In this document: positions 14,641 through 23,071 of the stretch, one piece after another
How the letters are laid out: each line of letters starts with the position of its first letter
Position numbering within the stretch: position 1 is the stretch's first letter
Origin: WHSW01 sp963759295
Lineage (GTDB): Bacteria > Actinomycetota > Thermoleophilia > Solirubrobacterales > 70-9
NCBI GenBank assembly: GCA_963759295.1
Contig: CAVWYT010000010.1
Location: 558,001 to 622,000 of the forward strand
DNA: 64,000 bases
Direction of reading: 5' to 3'
Notes under the pieces: model-generated
Told to the model about the DNA's origin: nothing
Database searches by the model: none
What the model saw: only the letters and a program-made list of their open reading frames with translations
Position numbers and translations under genes: made by a program

Positions 14641-16002
14641 ATGAGCGACCTGGAGCGGATCGCGGCGCGCGCGGTCGAGGCGGCGCTCGCCGCCGGGGCC
14701 GCCGAGGCCGAGGCCTACTGCGAGGACTCCACCGGCCTCGAGCTGCGCGTCTTCGAGGCCGAGATCGAGAGCCTCACGGAGGCGGGCGAGCGCGGGCTCG
14801 GGCTGCGGGCCTGGATCGACGGGCGCACGGGCTACGCGTACGGGACCGATCTCTCCGCGGGTGGGGTCGCGGCGGTCGCCGCCGGCGCGGTCGGCGCGGC
14901 GAGGGTGGTGGACGCCGACGAGCACGCGGGCGCCCCCGAGCCGGCCGGGGCGGCCGAGGCGATCCCGGGCCTCGCGGACCCGGAGGCGGCCGCCTGGGGC
15001 ACGGAGCGCAAGGTCGAGCTCGCGAAGCGGATCGAGCGCGCCGCCAGGGAGGCCGACTCGCGCGTGGCGGCCATCGAGACGACGGTGTTCGTCGACCAGC
15101 GCGCGCGCGTCGCGCTCGCCTCCTCACGCGGAGTCGCGGGGACGTTCGAGGCGACCTCCTGCTACGCGTTCCTGCAGGCGATCGCCGCCGACGCCGGCGA
15201 TCGCCAGACCGGCCTCGGATTCGGCATCGGCCGCTCGCCGGCGGCGCTCGATCCGGAGGCGATCGGTCGCGAGGCCGCCGAGCGCTCGAGCGCGCTGCTC
15301 GGCGCGAGCAAGCCAGCCTCGCGCACCTGCCCGGTGGTCCTCGACGCGACGGTCGCCGCCAGCTTCGTCGGGTTCATCGGCGGCCTGCTGTGCGCGGACG
15401 CCGTCCAGCGCGGGCGCTCGCCGTTCGCCGGGCGGCTCGGCGATCAGATCGGCTCCGCGGCGCTGACGCTCGCCGACGACGGCGCCGACCCGGCGGGGCT
15501 CAACTCCACGCCGTTCGACGGCGAGGGCACGCCCACCGGCCGCACCGCGCTGATCGACGCCGGCACGCTGAGCGCCTACCTGCACGATTCCTACACCGCC
15601 CGGCGCGAGGGCGGCGGCGCGCGCTCGACCGCCAACGGCACTCGCTCGGGCTACCGCTCGCCGCCCTCGGTCTCGACCTCGAACCTGATTCTCGCCCCCG
15701 GCGCGCTCGGATTCGCCGAGCTGCTCGCGCAGGCGGGGGAGGGGATGTACGTGACCGATGTCGCCGGGCTGCACTCGGGCGTCAACCCGGTCTCCGGGAC
15801 GTTCTCGGTTGGCGCCACCGGCCGCACGATCGCGGGCGGCGAGCTCGCCGCTCCCGCCGACGAGTTCACGATCGCCTCCGACCTGCCCTCGATGCTCGCC
15901 GCGATCGCGGCGGCCGGCGCCGAGGCGCGCTGGGTCCCGTTCGGCGGCTCGGTCAACGCTCCGGCGCTGCTGGTCGGCGAGATGGCAATCGGCGGTGCCT
16001 GA
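14641..16002 (+). CDS. tldE: Metalloprotease partner TldE (PmbA)
   Basis: The non-catalytic partner of TldD, with which it forms a closed chamber that holds the substrate peptide. 453 residues. It keeps the family framework (AEAYCEDSTGLELRVFEAEI, RGLGLRAWIDGRTGYAYGTD, TPTGRTALIDAGTLSAYLHD and STANGTRSGYRSPPSVSTSN) but lacks an HExxxH motif, as expected for TldE. It shares the STANG signature with TldD, reflecting their common ancestry. Likely cotranscribed with tldD and the small genes upstream. Confidence 0.92.
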   Translation: MSDLERIAARAVEAALAAGAAEAEAYCEDSTGLELRVFEAEIESLTEAGERGLGLRAWIDGRTGYAYGTDLSAGGVAAVAAGAVGAARVVDADEHAGAPEPAGAAEAIPGLADPEAAAWGTERKVELAKRIERAAREADSRVAAIETTVFVDQRARVALASSRGVAGTFEATSCYAFLQAIAADAGDRQTGLGFGIGRSPAALDPEAIGREAAERSSALLGASKPASRTCPVVLDATVAASFVGFIGGLLCADAVQRGRSPFAGRLGDQIGSAALTLADDGADPAGLNSTPFDGEGTPTGRTALIDAGTLSAYLHDSYTARREGGGARSTANGTRSGYRSPPSVSTSNLILAPGALGFAELLAQAGEGMYVTDVAGLHSGVNPVSGTFSVGATGRTIAGGELAAPADEFTIASDLPSMLAAIAAAGAEARWVPFGGSVNAPALLVGEMAIGGA

Positions 16003-16059
16003 GCGCAACCGCGCCTTCCGAGGCTTCCTCGATCCGGCGAAGCATCAGCCGGCGCGCGC

Positions 16060-16455
16060 TCAGCGGCGGGCCTCGCGGCTCGGGTCGATTCGCAGCGCGC
16101 GGGCGAAGCGGCCGCGGTTGCGAGCGACGAACCGGTAGGCGCGCTCGGTGAGCCGCGGGAAGCGCTCGAACGCCGCCGCGAGCGGCGCGCCGCCGGGAAG
16201 CAGCCGCGCCAGCGGCGCCGCCGCGGCGCCGGCCGAGCGCAGCTCGCCGTCCGGCGATACCAGGTGCCAAGAGTCGAGCCGCCGCGCGCGCGGCACGCTC
16301 GCCAGCAGCCGGTCGCCCTCGTCGCTCTGGATCGCGACGGCGCGCAGCCGCCGGGGACGATCCCAGGCGAGGACCCCGTTCAGGGCCCACTTGCAGAACC
16401 CGCAGTCCTCGTCGTAGAGGACCACGGGGCGGCTTCCGGCGCCAGGCTCGGTCAT
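16060..16455 (-). CDS. DCC-family thiol-disulfide oxidoreductase-like protein (DUF393)
   Basis: A 131-residue protein with the hallmark VVLYDEDCGFCKWALNGVL, i.e. the DxxCxxC motif near the N-terminus that names the DCC family (thioredoxin-like fold, putative redox role). The rest is Arg-rich with GAAAAPLARLLPGG. It stands 10 bp after the secreted propeller-like gene on the same strand and converges on tldE. Substrate is unknown. Confidence 0.8.
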   Translation of the reverse strand: MTEPGAGSRPVVLYDEDCGFCKWALNGVLAWDRPRRLRAVAIQSDEGDRLLASVPRARRLDSWHLVSPDGELRSAGAAAAPLARLLPGGAPLAAAFERFPRLTERAYRFVARNRGRFARALRIDPSREARR

Positions 16456-16464
16456 CTCGCACGG

Positions 16465-17964
16465 TTACCCGTCGCGCAGGGTGATGATCCCGCCGATTAC
16501 GCCGAGGTAGGCGGTGCCGTCGCGCCCCAGCGCGATCCCGGCGTAGTTGTTGTTGAACTCGAACCCCGAACCCGCGTAACGCAGCCAGGCGGTGTTTCCG
16601 GTTCGCCAGTCGATCGCCGTCCAGTAGTAGCCCTGGGCCGAGGGGTCGGCGGGCCGGCTGTAGGTGTAGATCAGCCCGGTCTTCGTCGACAGCTTCGGGA
16701 CCACGGTCGGCGAGCGGACCTCCGTGTTCGTCCACTTGAGCCTGCAACCCTCGCCGCTCCGCTTGACGTCGACGCGGGCGAACCCCGGCGCGGTGACCTC
16801 GCCGCTGTGGGGCCCGAACGGATCCTGGTAGCCGTAGTTGTTCTCGACGATCAGCGAGCGCCCGGCGGTGATCAGCGAGTTCTCGGTCGCCGAGGCGCCG
16901 GCCCCGAACACGGGCTGTCTGCAGACCACCCGCTTCGAGCCGTGGAGCCTGCGCGCGGTGCGGTAGACGACGACGTTCATCGGGTCGGCGTTGTCGGTGA
17001 TCGCGACGTAGCCGCCGTCCATGATCGTCGGCGTCGTACCCGAGCCGGCGTCGACCTGGCTCGGCTTCACGATCCCGGAGTTCGGATAGCGCTTGCGCCA
17101 GACGACCCTGGGGACGCCCTTGCCGGTCGCCTCGAACCGGTACATGCGCTTGTCGGAGACGATGTAGACGCCGTCGTCACCGACCGCGAACGAGTTCTCG
17201 ATCTCCTCGCCGGTGATCTTCACGTGGATGGCGCCGGTCCTCGGTTCGAGCGTGCCGACCTTGCCGTGTTGCTTGGAGACGAACCAGATCAGCCCGTCGA
17301 AGTCCGGCAGCGCCGAGGTGATCCGCTCGGCCGAGGTGTCGAGCACCGAGGTGAGGTCGTAGTCGCGCTTCAGGGTCAGCGTCGAGCCGTCGGCGCCCTC
17401 GTTGAGAACGTAGATGTGGTCGGTCTCGGTCGGCACCCAGATCCGGTCCCTGTGGTCGAGAAAGAAGTAGGCGCCGCCGGAGAAGTTCTGATAGGCCGGG
17501 GTGCCGGGCGGATCGGGGGCGTCGGGGAGCGTGTAGGAGGAGATCGTCGCCAGCGTGCTCGGGTCGATGATCCGCGCCTGGGGCGGCGCGATCGTCGATG
17601 GACAGACGCTGACGATCCGATCCCGGGAGTCGAAGGCCAGCGACCCGCACAGCGACAGCGGCTTCGCCTCGCTCTCGGTGACGAGCGCGTTGCCGAGCGG
17701 GCCGCCGCGCCGGTAGGCGTCGGTCATCCATGTGTCGTTGTGGATGTTCGAGCTCGGATCCCTGGCCAAGTAGGGGTTCTGGGGCGGGTTCGCCGGGTCG
17801 GCGATTCTGTGCGGCTTCGCCGGCGAGCCCTGGAACGGCGGCAGCGAAGGAAGGCCGAGGTCGATGATCGGGATCGCGGAGGCGGCGGGGGCGAAGGCGA
17901 GCATCGCAAGCGCGGCGCCGGCGGCGGTGGCGGCGGCGGCGACGCGAAAACCGTGAGCGGCCAA
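16465..17964 (-). CDS. Secreted beta-propeller-like (PQQ/WD-type) protein
   Basis: 499 residues from a TTG at 17964, supported by CTGGAGGAC about 10 bases upstream. The start is an export signal (FRVAAAATAAGAALAMLAFA, cleavage near AASA). The mature part is a repetitive beta pattern of short strands with Trp and Asp turns: RIWVPTETDHIYVLNEGADG, LIWFVSKQHGKVGTLEPRTG, GYYWTAIDWRTGNTAWLRYA and GIALGRDGTAYLGVIGGIIT. This is typical of PQQ-like or quinoprotein-type propellers. No cofactor ligands are evident, so enzyme function is not claimed. Paired cysteines suit an extracytoplasmic location. Confidence 0.6.
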   Translation of the reverse strand: MAAHGFRVAAAATAAGAALAMLAFAPAASAIPIIDLGLPSLPPFQGSPAKPHRIADPANPPQNPYLARDPSSNIHNDTWMTDAYRRGGPLGNALVTESEAKPLSLCGSLAFDSRDRIVSVCPSTIAPPQARIIDPSTLATISSYTLPDAPDPPGTPAYQNFSGGAYFFLDHRDRIWVPTETDHIYVLNEGADGSTLTLKRDYDLTSVLDTSAERITSALPDFDGLIWFVSKQHGKVGTLEPRTGAIHVKITGEEIENSFAVGDDGVYIVSDKRMYRFEATGKGVPRVVWRKRYPNSGIVKPSQVDAGSGTTPTIMDGGYVAITDNADPMNVVVYRTARRLHGSKRVVCRQPVFGAGASATENSLITAGRSLIVENNYGYQDPFGPHSGEVTAPGFARVDVKRSGEGCRLKWTNTEVRSPTVVPKLSTKTGLIYTYSRPADPSAQGYYWTAIDWRTGNTAWLRYAGSGFEFNNNYAGIALGRDGTAYLGVIGGIITLRDG

Positions 17965-18340
17965 GGTCTCGAGTCCTCCAGGGTCGTGAGCAAACGCGCG
18001 CCCGTCGGCATCGCGAGGCCCCGGAAACCTAACTGGCGAGGACCGAGCGGCGCGCGCCGCGAGCGGAGACCGCCGCGCTTACGGCGCGGATCCGGGGCGA
18101 GAAGAACTTGCCGCAAATTGCGCTGATCACCCAGCGGCCGAGAGGCGAGAAGGCGTGGTTCGCGACACGGCCAGGAAACCCCGTCCTAGGATCGCCCGGG
18201 GGTGGAGTCGATCCGAGGGGGATCGGGCTGGAAGGGAAGCGAGATCGGGAAGCACGGCGTCTGGCGCGGACCCGCCGGGGTGCGCTGAATCGGTGGGGGC
18301 GTCCGGCGCGCGGCCGGGATTGTCGAAGGCGGGAAGCCGG
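17965..18340. other. 376-bp divergent intergenic region
   Basis: The gap between the secreted propeller-like gene (leftward) and the sigma/anti-sigma gene (rightward). It holds the CTGGAGGAC ribosome site of the former near 17975 and GAAGGCGGGAAG before the ATG at 18341. Promoters for both must lie here; I see no convincing -35/-10 pair and no RNA gene. Confidence 0.5.
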
Positions 18341-19717
18341 ATGAAGCCCGCCAGCGCAGCGACCGCCCGCAAACGACCGGCGCGCTCCAGCGTCGCCGAC
18401 GAGCCTTGGCGCGAGCGCTCGGGGCGCCTCTTCGCCGAGTTCGAGCGGCCTGCAAAGGCGATGGTGCGGCGTGCGTTCGGATCGGCGCTTTCGGCCGATG
18501 AGCTTGACGACGTCTATGCCGGGGCTTGGGTCGGCACCCTCCGGGCGCTCGCGGATCGTCACCGCAGACTCTCCGACGAGGAGATCCGAAGCTACCTGCT
18601 GACCGCCGTCGCTAACCAGGCGGGCAAGGAGATGCGACGGCGCAAGCGCAAGCCGACCGCCCCGCTCGAGTTGGCCGGCGGCGTGCCCGACAACGAAACC
18701 GGTTCGCCCGATGAACGCGTTGCGGACGCAGAGCAGTCGGAGATCACCCGCGACCTCTTGGCATCCCTGCCCCCACGGCGGAGGGCGGTGATGCTGCTCC
18801 GCTACGGCTGGGGTCTGGAACCGAAGCAGGTGTGTGGGTTGATCGGCGGACTCTCCCCGCGGGCATACCGCAAGGAGGTCACGAAGGGCGTCGACGAGCT
18901 GGTCGAGAAGATGCGTGTGTTCGATCGCGGCGAGTGGTGCGCCGACCGCGAGCCGGTTCTGAGGGCGTACGCGTCCGGCCTCGCCGACGCCGACCAGGTT
19001 CGCCAAGCCAAGGCGCATCTCTCGCACTGCCGGGACTGCGGCGACTTCGTTGCCCGCCTCCAGGGTCACTTGCACGATCTGGGTGCCGCGGCGGCGATGC
19101 CCGGCGCGATCGACGGCCTCGACGGGCACGTCGGGCTCGTCGATCGGTTGCTCGACGCGGGCGACCGCGTCCGCCATACGGCTGACGGGTTCCTCGGTCG
19201 GGCTGGCTCGGCCGACGTCGCCGGTCCGAGCGTTCAGGTCGCGAGTGGCGCGGGCGGGCAAATCGCGGCGGCGTGTGGAGGCGTCGCTGCTGTCGCCTGC
19301 GTTGCGGTGATCGCGCCCGGTGCAACCCAGCGGGACGTCGACCGCGAACGGCCGAAGCCGGTCATCGAGCGTCAGGCTCACAAGGCTCGGCCGGCTCCGG
19401 TGATGCAAGTCGGACCGGTCTTGCCGAGCCAGGTTGAAAACGAGGCGCCGCCCGCCGTCGTCTCGGCATCGCCGTCGGGTGCAGCGCCGCAGCAGGACCC
19501 GGAAAGCGAGCCCACAGCTCAAAGCGCTCCAAGCGAGCCGGTTGCCGCCGAGGAGGCGGAACAATCAGACTTCACCTTCGGAGCGGGAACCACCACTCCG
19601 GCGGCAACCGAGCAGCCGTCGACACCGCCCACCGCGACGACGTCGAGCGGGGGAGGCGACGGGGGAGGCTCGGGAGCCAGCTCTTCATCGGCGGGAGACT
19701 TTGCGTTTGGCAACTGA
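18341..19717 (+). CDS. ECF-like sigma factor fused to a zinc-finger anti-sigma domain and membrane segment
   Basis: About 458 residues from ATG 18341. Residues about 30-105 resemble sigma region 2 (RPAKAMVRRAFGSALSADEL, DEEIRSYLLTAVANQAGKEM). Residues about 125-195 resemble region 4 (LASLPPRRRAVMLLRYGWGL, SPRAYRKEVTKGVDELVEKM). An anti-sigma-type zinc finger follows, AKAHLSHCRDCGDFVARLQ (HxxxCxxC). A single hydrophobic stretch, IAAACGGVAAVACVAVIAPG, could span the membrane, followed by a long Pro/Ser/Gly tail containing DFTFGAG and DFAFGN. One chain therefore carries a transcription factor, its potential inhibitor and a membrane anchor. The two surface-protein genes downstream are plausible targets. 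Confidence 0.7.
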   Translation: MKPASAATARKRPARSSVADEPWRERSGRLFAEFERPAKAMVRRAFGSALSADELDDVYAGAWVGTLRALADRHRRLSDEEIRSYLLTAVANQAGKEMRRRKRKPTAPLELAGGVPDNETGSPDERVADAEQSEITRDLLASLPPRRRAVMLLRYGWGLEPKQVCGLIGGLSPRAYRKEVTKGVDELVEKMRVFDRGEWCADREPVLRAYASGLADADQVRQAKAHLSHCRDCGDFVARLQGHLHDLGAAAAMPGAIDGLDGHVGLVDRLLDAGDRVRHTADGFLGRAGSADVAGPSVQVASGAGGQIAAACGGVAAVACVAVIAPGATQRDVDRERPKPVIERQAHKARPAPVMQVGPVLPSQVENEAPPAVVSASPSGAAPQQDPESEPTAQSAPSEPVAAEEAEQSDFTFGAGTTTPAATEQPSTPPTATTSSGGGDGGGSGASSSSAGDFAFGN

Positions 19718-19750
19718 GGCGCGAAGATCCGGACAAGGCAAGGAGGGAAA

Positions 19751-20332
19751 ATGAGGCGGCTGGTCGGCAACTTGACGTATTCGCGGGTGGTCTCGACCGT
19801 CGCCCTGTTCGTCGCGCTGGGTGGAGGCGCCTACGCCGTCGGCCTCGGCAAGAACGAGGTCAACTCGCGGATCATCAGGAACGGCAGCGTCAAGAGCGCC
19901 GACGTTATGAACGACGGGCTCAAGGGCCGCGACATCTCAGAGCGAACCCTGGACCTGGCACAGCTGGGCGCCGCGAGAAGCTCGGGCAACGCAAGCTGCG
20001 ATCCGGAGCTGATCTACGTCGCCTGCGGCAGCGTGACGTTGCAGACGCCTGTGGCGGGAAGGATCCTGGCGATCGGCGAGTGGCGAGCTGATCCCTAACG
20101 GCGGCCGCGTCGGGGACATGTGAGCTCGGGTCAGTCGGAGACTCCGCAAGCGACGGTGGCCGAGTTGCCGAGACGCGGAGAGGGCGAGACTACGGCTTCG
20201 CGCTCTCCGGCGTCAGCGAGCCGGTGTCCGCGGGCTCGTACACGGTGGAGCTTGCGCTGCGCTCGAGGACAGCAGGCGAGCTCACCGTCGAAACGGATGG
20301 GGTCAGCGCCGTCGCTGGTAGGGGCGGGCTGA
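19751..20332 (+). CDS. Exported protein of the Thermoleophilia 'ALFVALGGxAYA' family, several frameshifts
   Basis: It begins MRRLVGNLTYSRVVSTVALF with signal VALGGGAYA, then SRIIRNGSVKSADVMNDGLK, a repetitive segment characteristic of this exported family. The first frame ends after GRILAIGEWRADP. The expected C-terminal beta domain continues in two other frames (NGGRVG; then TCELGSVGDSASDGGRV, YGFALSGVSEPVSAGSYTVE) and would end ...AVAVGAG at a TGA at 20330-20332. Three single-base changes (near 20090, 20112 and 20317) restore one frame. Either the consensus is poor here or the gene is decaying. Function is unknown; likely a surface protein. Confidence 0.5.
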
Positions 20333-20336
20333 TCGA

Positions 20337-21933
20337 GCGGCGCGACGAGAACGCGCCGAGCCGCTCGGACGGTCGGATGTGCAGCGGCGGCGTGCGCTGT
20401 CGTCGCGGCGGTCGTGGCAACTGGGGCCCGCTGCGAAGGCTGGCGACATACACCGCCGTCGGTTGCGACGTGGGCATCGGCGCACTGACGCCGGAGACGG
20501 CTACGTTCGGCGGGCACAATTGGACCGGCGGCCGTTGTGACAAGCGCGGCCTCGCCGTCGCTATCGATGCGCCTCCCGTTCACGACGGGAGCCGGTGAAC
20601 GGCGACGACGGCTCAGTGGCGAGATCGTCGGCGCCGCCGGGACTTAGCTTTCGCGGCGGCTCGTTTTACGCCGACGTTGGCTCCCCCGCATCCGCGGATC
20701 CTCAGGCGGTTGATACCTGTATCGGCCCGAGGGATCCTTGAGCTTCGACGAAGCGGGGACATCGACGCCTCCGGGCTCGTATTCAGTGGCCCGCCGGTCG
20801 CCTTCGCAGCAGACCGACTCGTCTTGCAGATCCAGTGCCCGAGCGAGAAGTGCATCGTCGATAGCGGCAGGCCGCCGAGCGACGCTTACCTTGACGCGCG
20901 CTATCTGAGCTTTCAGGTCGAGGATTCGGTCGGACCCTCGATTGGCGCGTTGAGCGGGGCTCTGACGGAGGGCCCGGCGCAGCGGGGTACCCAGGAGCTT
21001 GCGGTGCCGGCGGCGGACAAGGGCAGCGGGATCGCGGCGGTCAGCGTCCGAGTGAACGGCACGCGGTACGCCACCAAGGACGCGGGCTGTGCGGTAGCCG
21101 CCGACGGACGCGCGCTTCGGCTCTCGCCGTGCCCGGCGAATCCAACCATCGGGCTCGCGGTGGACACCGCGCAGCCGCCGTTCGTCGAGGGCGCCAACAA
21201 CCTCGAGGTCTGCGTGAGCGACTACGCCCAGGAGACCGAGCAGAGCTCGTCCTGGGCCGGCGAGTCGTGCACCGCGAGCGCCGAATACGTCGACAACTCC
21301 TGCGACGTCTCGGGGGCAGCCGACGCGGGCGACGTTCACTTCGGGCTCGCGAGGCGGACCGTGCGCTTCGGCAAGCGGGCCCGGGCGGTCGCGAAGCTGA
21401 CGGACGCCGACGGGATGCCGATCGAGGGCGCCACGGTGTGCATCTCGGAGCGAGATCGCACCGGCTCCGCGCCGGAGCTCGACGTCGGAGAGCTCCAGAC
21501 GAACGAGCTCGGCAAGGCGAGCGCGAGGCTGCCGAAGGGCGCCTCGCGGCGTGTGAAGCTCACCTACTGGCGTGACGGCGAGAACGTCGAGATCGAGGCG
21601 GCGCAACTCAATGTCCGCGCTCGGCCGAAGCTTCAGGTCCTGTCGAGGCACCGGCTCACCGATGGGCGGCGGGTGCGCTTCCGCGTCAAGCTGGCGGGCC
21701 CATATCGCGTGGGCCGGAAGGTCGCGATCCAGGCGCTGGCGCCGGCTGGATGGCTGGACTTCCCAGGGTGCACCGGAAAGACCAATGACCGAGGGGTGTT
21801 TCGCTGCTCGTACCGGTTCCGCGAGCAATCGGGGAACCTCTCCTACAGATTCCGAGCGCTGGCGCCGCGCCAAGCCGGATACCCCTATCTGCAGGGCCGC
21901 ACCAGGGCCCAGCGGATCCTTGTGCGGGACTAG
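20337..21933 (+). CDS. Large secreted Ig-like/beta-sandwich protein, N-terminal part frameshifted
   Basis: From about 20690 to the stop at 21933 one clean frame encodes about 410 residues. It shows IDASGLVFSGPPVAFAADRL, VRVNGTRYATKDAGC, CPANPTIGLAVDTAQPPFVE, GANNLEVCVSDYAQETEQSS and ATVCISERDRTGS, a beta-rich, cysteine-paired extracellular protein ending LSYRFRALAPRQAGYPYLQG. The 20340-20690 part shows a signal-like AAAACAVVAAVVATGARC and matching domain fragments, but spread over all three frames. The true start cannot be fixed. It follows the sigma/anti-sigma gene and the preceding exported protein in the same direction. Confidence 0.5.
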
Positions 21934-21966
21934 ACGGCGAACAGGGACGACCCGCGCCGCGGCCGA

Positions 21967-22455
21967 TCAGAGCTCGTATCGCGCCAGGTCGGCGTCGAGG
22001 CGCTCGGCTTCGGCGGCGTCGAGCGGCTCGCCGGCGGGCGCCTCCTCCGAAGCGCCCGCGCGGGCGCCGTCGTCACCGGCCCGCCGCCAGCGTCGCAGCC
22101 CGATGCCGATCGCGGTGGCGGCCAGCAGGATCGCGGCGCCGGGAACCAGCCACGCTGCGAGGTCGAACCCCTCGTCGCCGGGGATCGCCAGCACCGCCGG
22201 CCCGTACTGGGCCTCGAGCCTGTCCTTGATCTGGTCCTTGGTCAGCCCCTGGGCGATCAGGCGGCGGATCAAGTCGCGCTCCTGGTTTGCCTGCGGGGCC
22301 TCGGTCGCGAGCTCGAGCGGAACGCCGCAGACGATGCACATCACCTCGTCCTCGATGTCGGGCAGCGAGGCCCGGGGCTCGGCGGCCGACGCCGCCGACG
22401 GCGCGAGCGCGAGCGTCGCGGCCGCGAGAAGCCCCAACGCCAAACGCCGGATCAT
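21967..22455 (-). CDS. ccmH: Cytochrome c maturation protein CcmH
   Basis: A membrane-anchored thiol oxidoreductase that keeps apocytochrome c cysteines reduced for heme attachment. 162 residues: a signal, then IEDEVMCIVCGVPLELATEA (the CxxC active site, usually LRCxxC), RDLIRRLIAQGLTKDQIKDR, AQYGPAVLAIP, and one C-terminal TM helix (AAWLVPGAAILLAATAIGIG). The ATG overlaps the stop of the thioredoxin-like gene (ATGA), so both form one operon; ccmE and ccmF are 16 kb away. Confidence 0.88.
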   Translation of the reverse strand: MIRRLALGLLAAATLALAPSAASAAEPRASLPDIEDEVMCIVCGVPLELATEAPQANQERDLIRRLIAQGLTKDQIKDRLEAQYGPAVLAIPGDEGFDLAAWLVPGAAILLAATAIGIGLRRWRRAGDDGARAGASEEAPAGEPLDAAEAERLDADLARYEL

Positions 22456-22973
22456 GACCGCTCCTCGATCATCGGCGCGACCGTCTCGCGCAGGTACCCC
22501 TCGGTCACCTGGCCGTGCAGCGCTGCCGCGACCTCGCCGTTCGGGTCGATGAGGAAGTTCTCGGGCACGCCGGTCGTCTTCAGCTCGTCGGCGTAGTCGC
22601 CGGAGCCGTCGTGGAGCTGCGGATAGGTGAGCTCGAACTCGTCGATGAACTCGCGCGCGGAGGCCTCGTCGTCCTGGGTGTCGACGCCGACGATCTCGAA
22701 GTCCTGGGCGCGGTGCTCTCGGTAGAAGCGCTCGAGCGCGGGCGCCTCGTCGCGGCACGGGTCACACCATGAGGCCCAGACGTTGACCAGCACCCAACTG
22801 CCGCGATAGTCGGCGACCGAGCCCGAGCCCTCGGCGCCGATCGTCGGCAGCTCGCTGACGGGCACCTGCTCGCCGACGGCCAGCGAGCCCTCGCCCTTGG
22901 AGACGAGCCCGAAGCCGAGCAGCCCGATGAGCAGCAGGACGGCGATGAAGACCACGAACGTGCGCGCGCTCAC
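22452..22973 (-). CDS. Membrane-anchored thioredoxin-like protein (ResA/CcmG/TlpA type)
   Basis: 173 residues with an N-terminal anchor (TFVVFIAVLLLIGLLGFGLV) and an extracytoplasmic TlpA/ResA-type thioredoxin domain. The active site is VNVWASWCDPCRDEAPALER (WCxPC), and the cis-proline loop is TTGVPENFLIDPNGEVA. Its likely role is to pass reductant to CcmH and apocytochrome c, supported by overlap with ccmH. ResA and CcmG are not separable from sequence alone. Confidence 0.88.
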   Translation of the reverse strand: MSARTFVVFIAVLLLIGLLGFGLVSKGEGSLAVGEQVPVSELPTIGAEGSGSVADYRGSWVLVNVWASWCDPCRDEAPALERFYREHRAQDFEIVGVDTQDDEASAREFIDEFELTYPQLHDGSGDYADELKTTGVPENFLIDPNGEVAAALHGQVTEGYLRETVAPMIEERS

Positions 22974-23071
22974 CGGATGGAGGCTAGAGATTCCGCGTCC
23001 GCTCCCCGCGTGGGTGGGTTACCCTCACGCGGCGGGACACGGACCGCCCCGCAGCACCGATCGGAGCCGAC

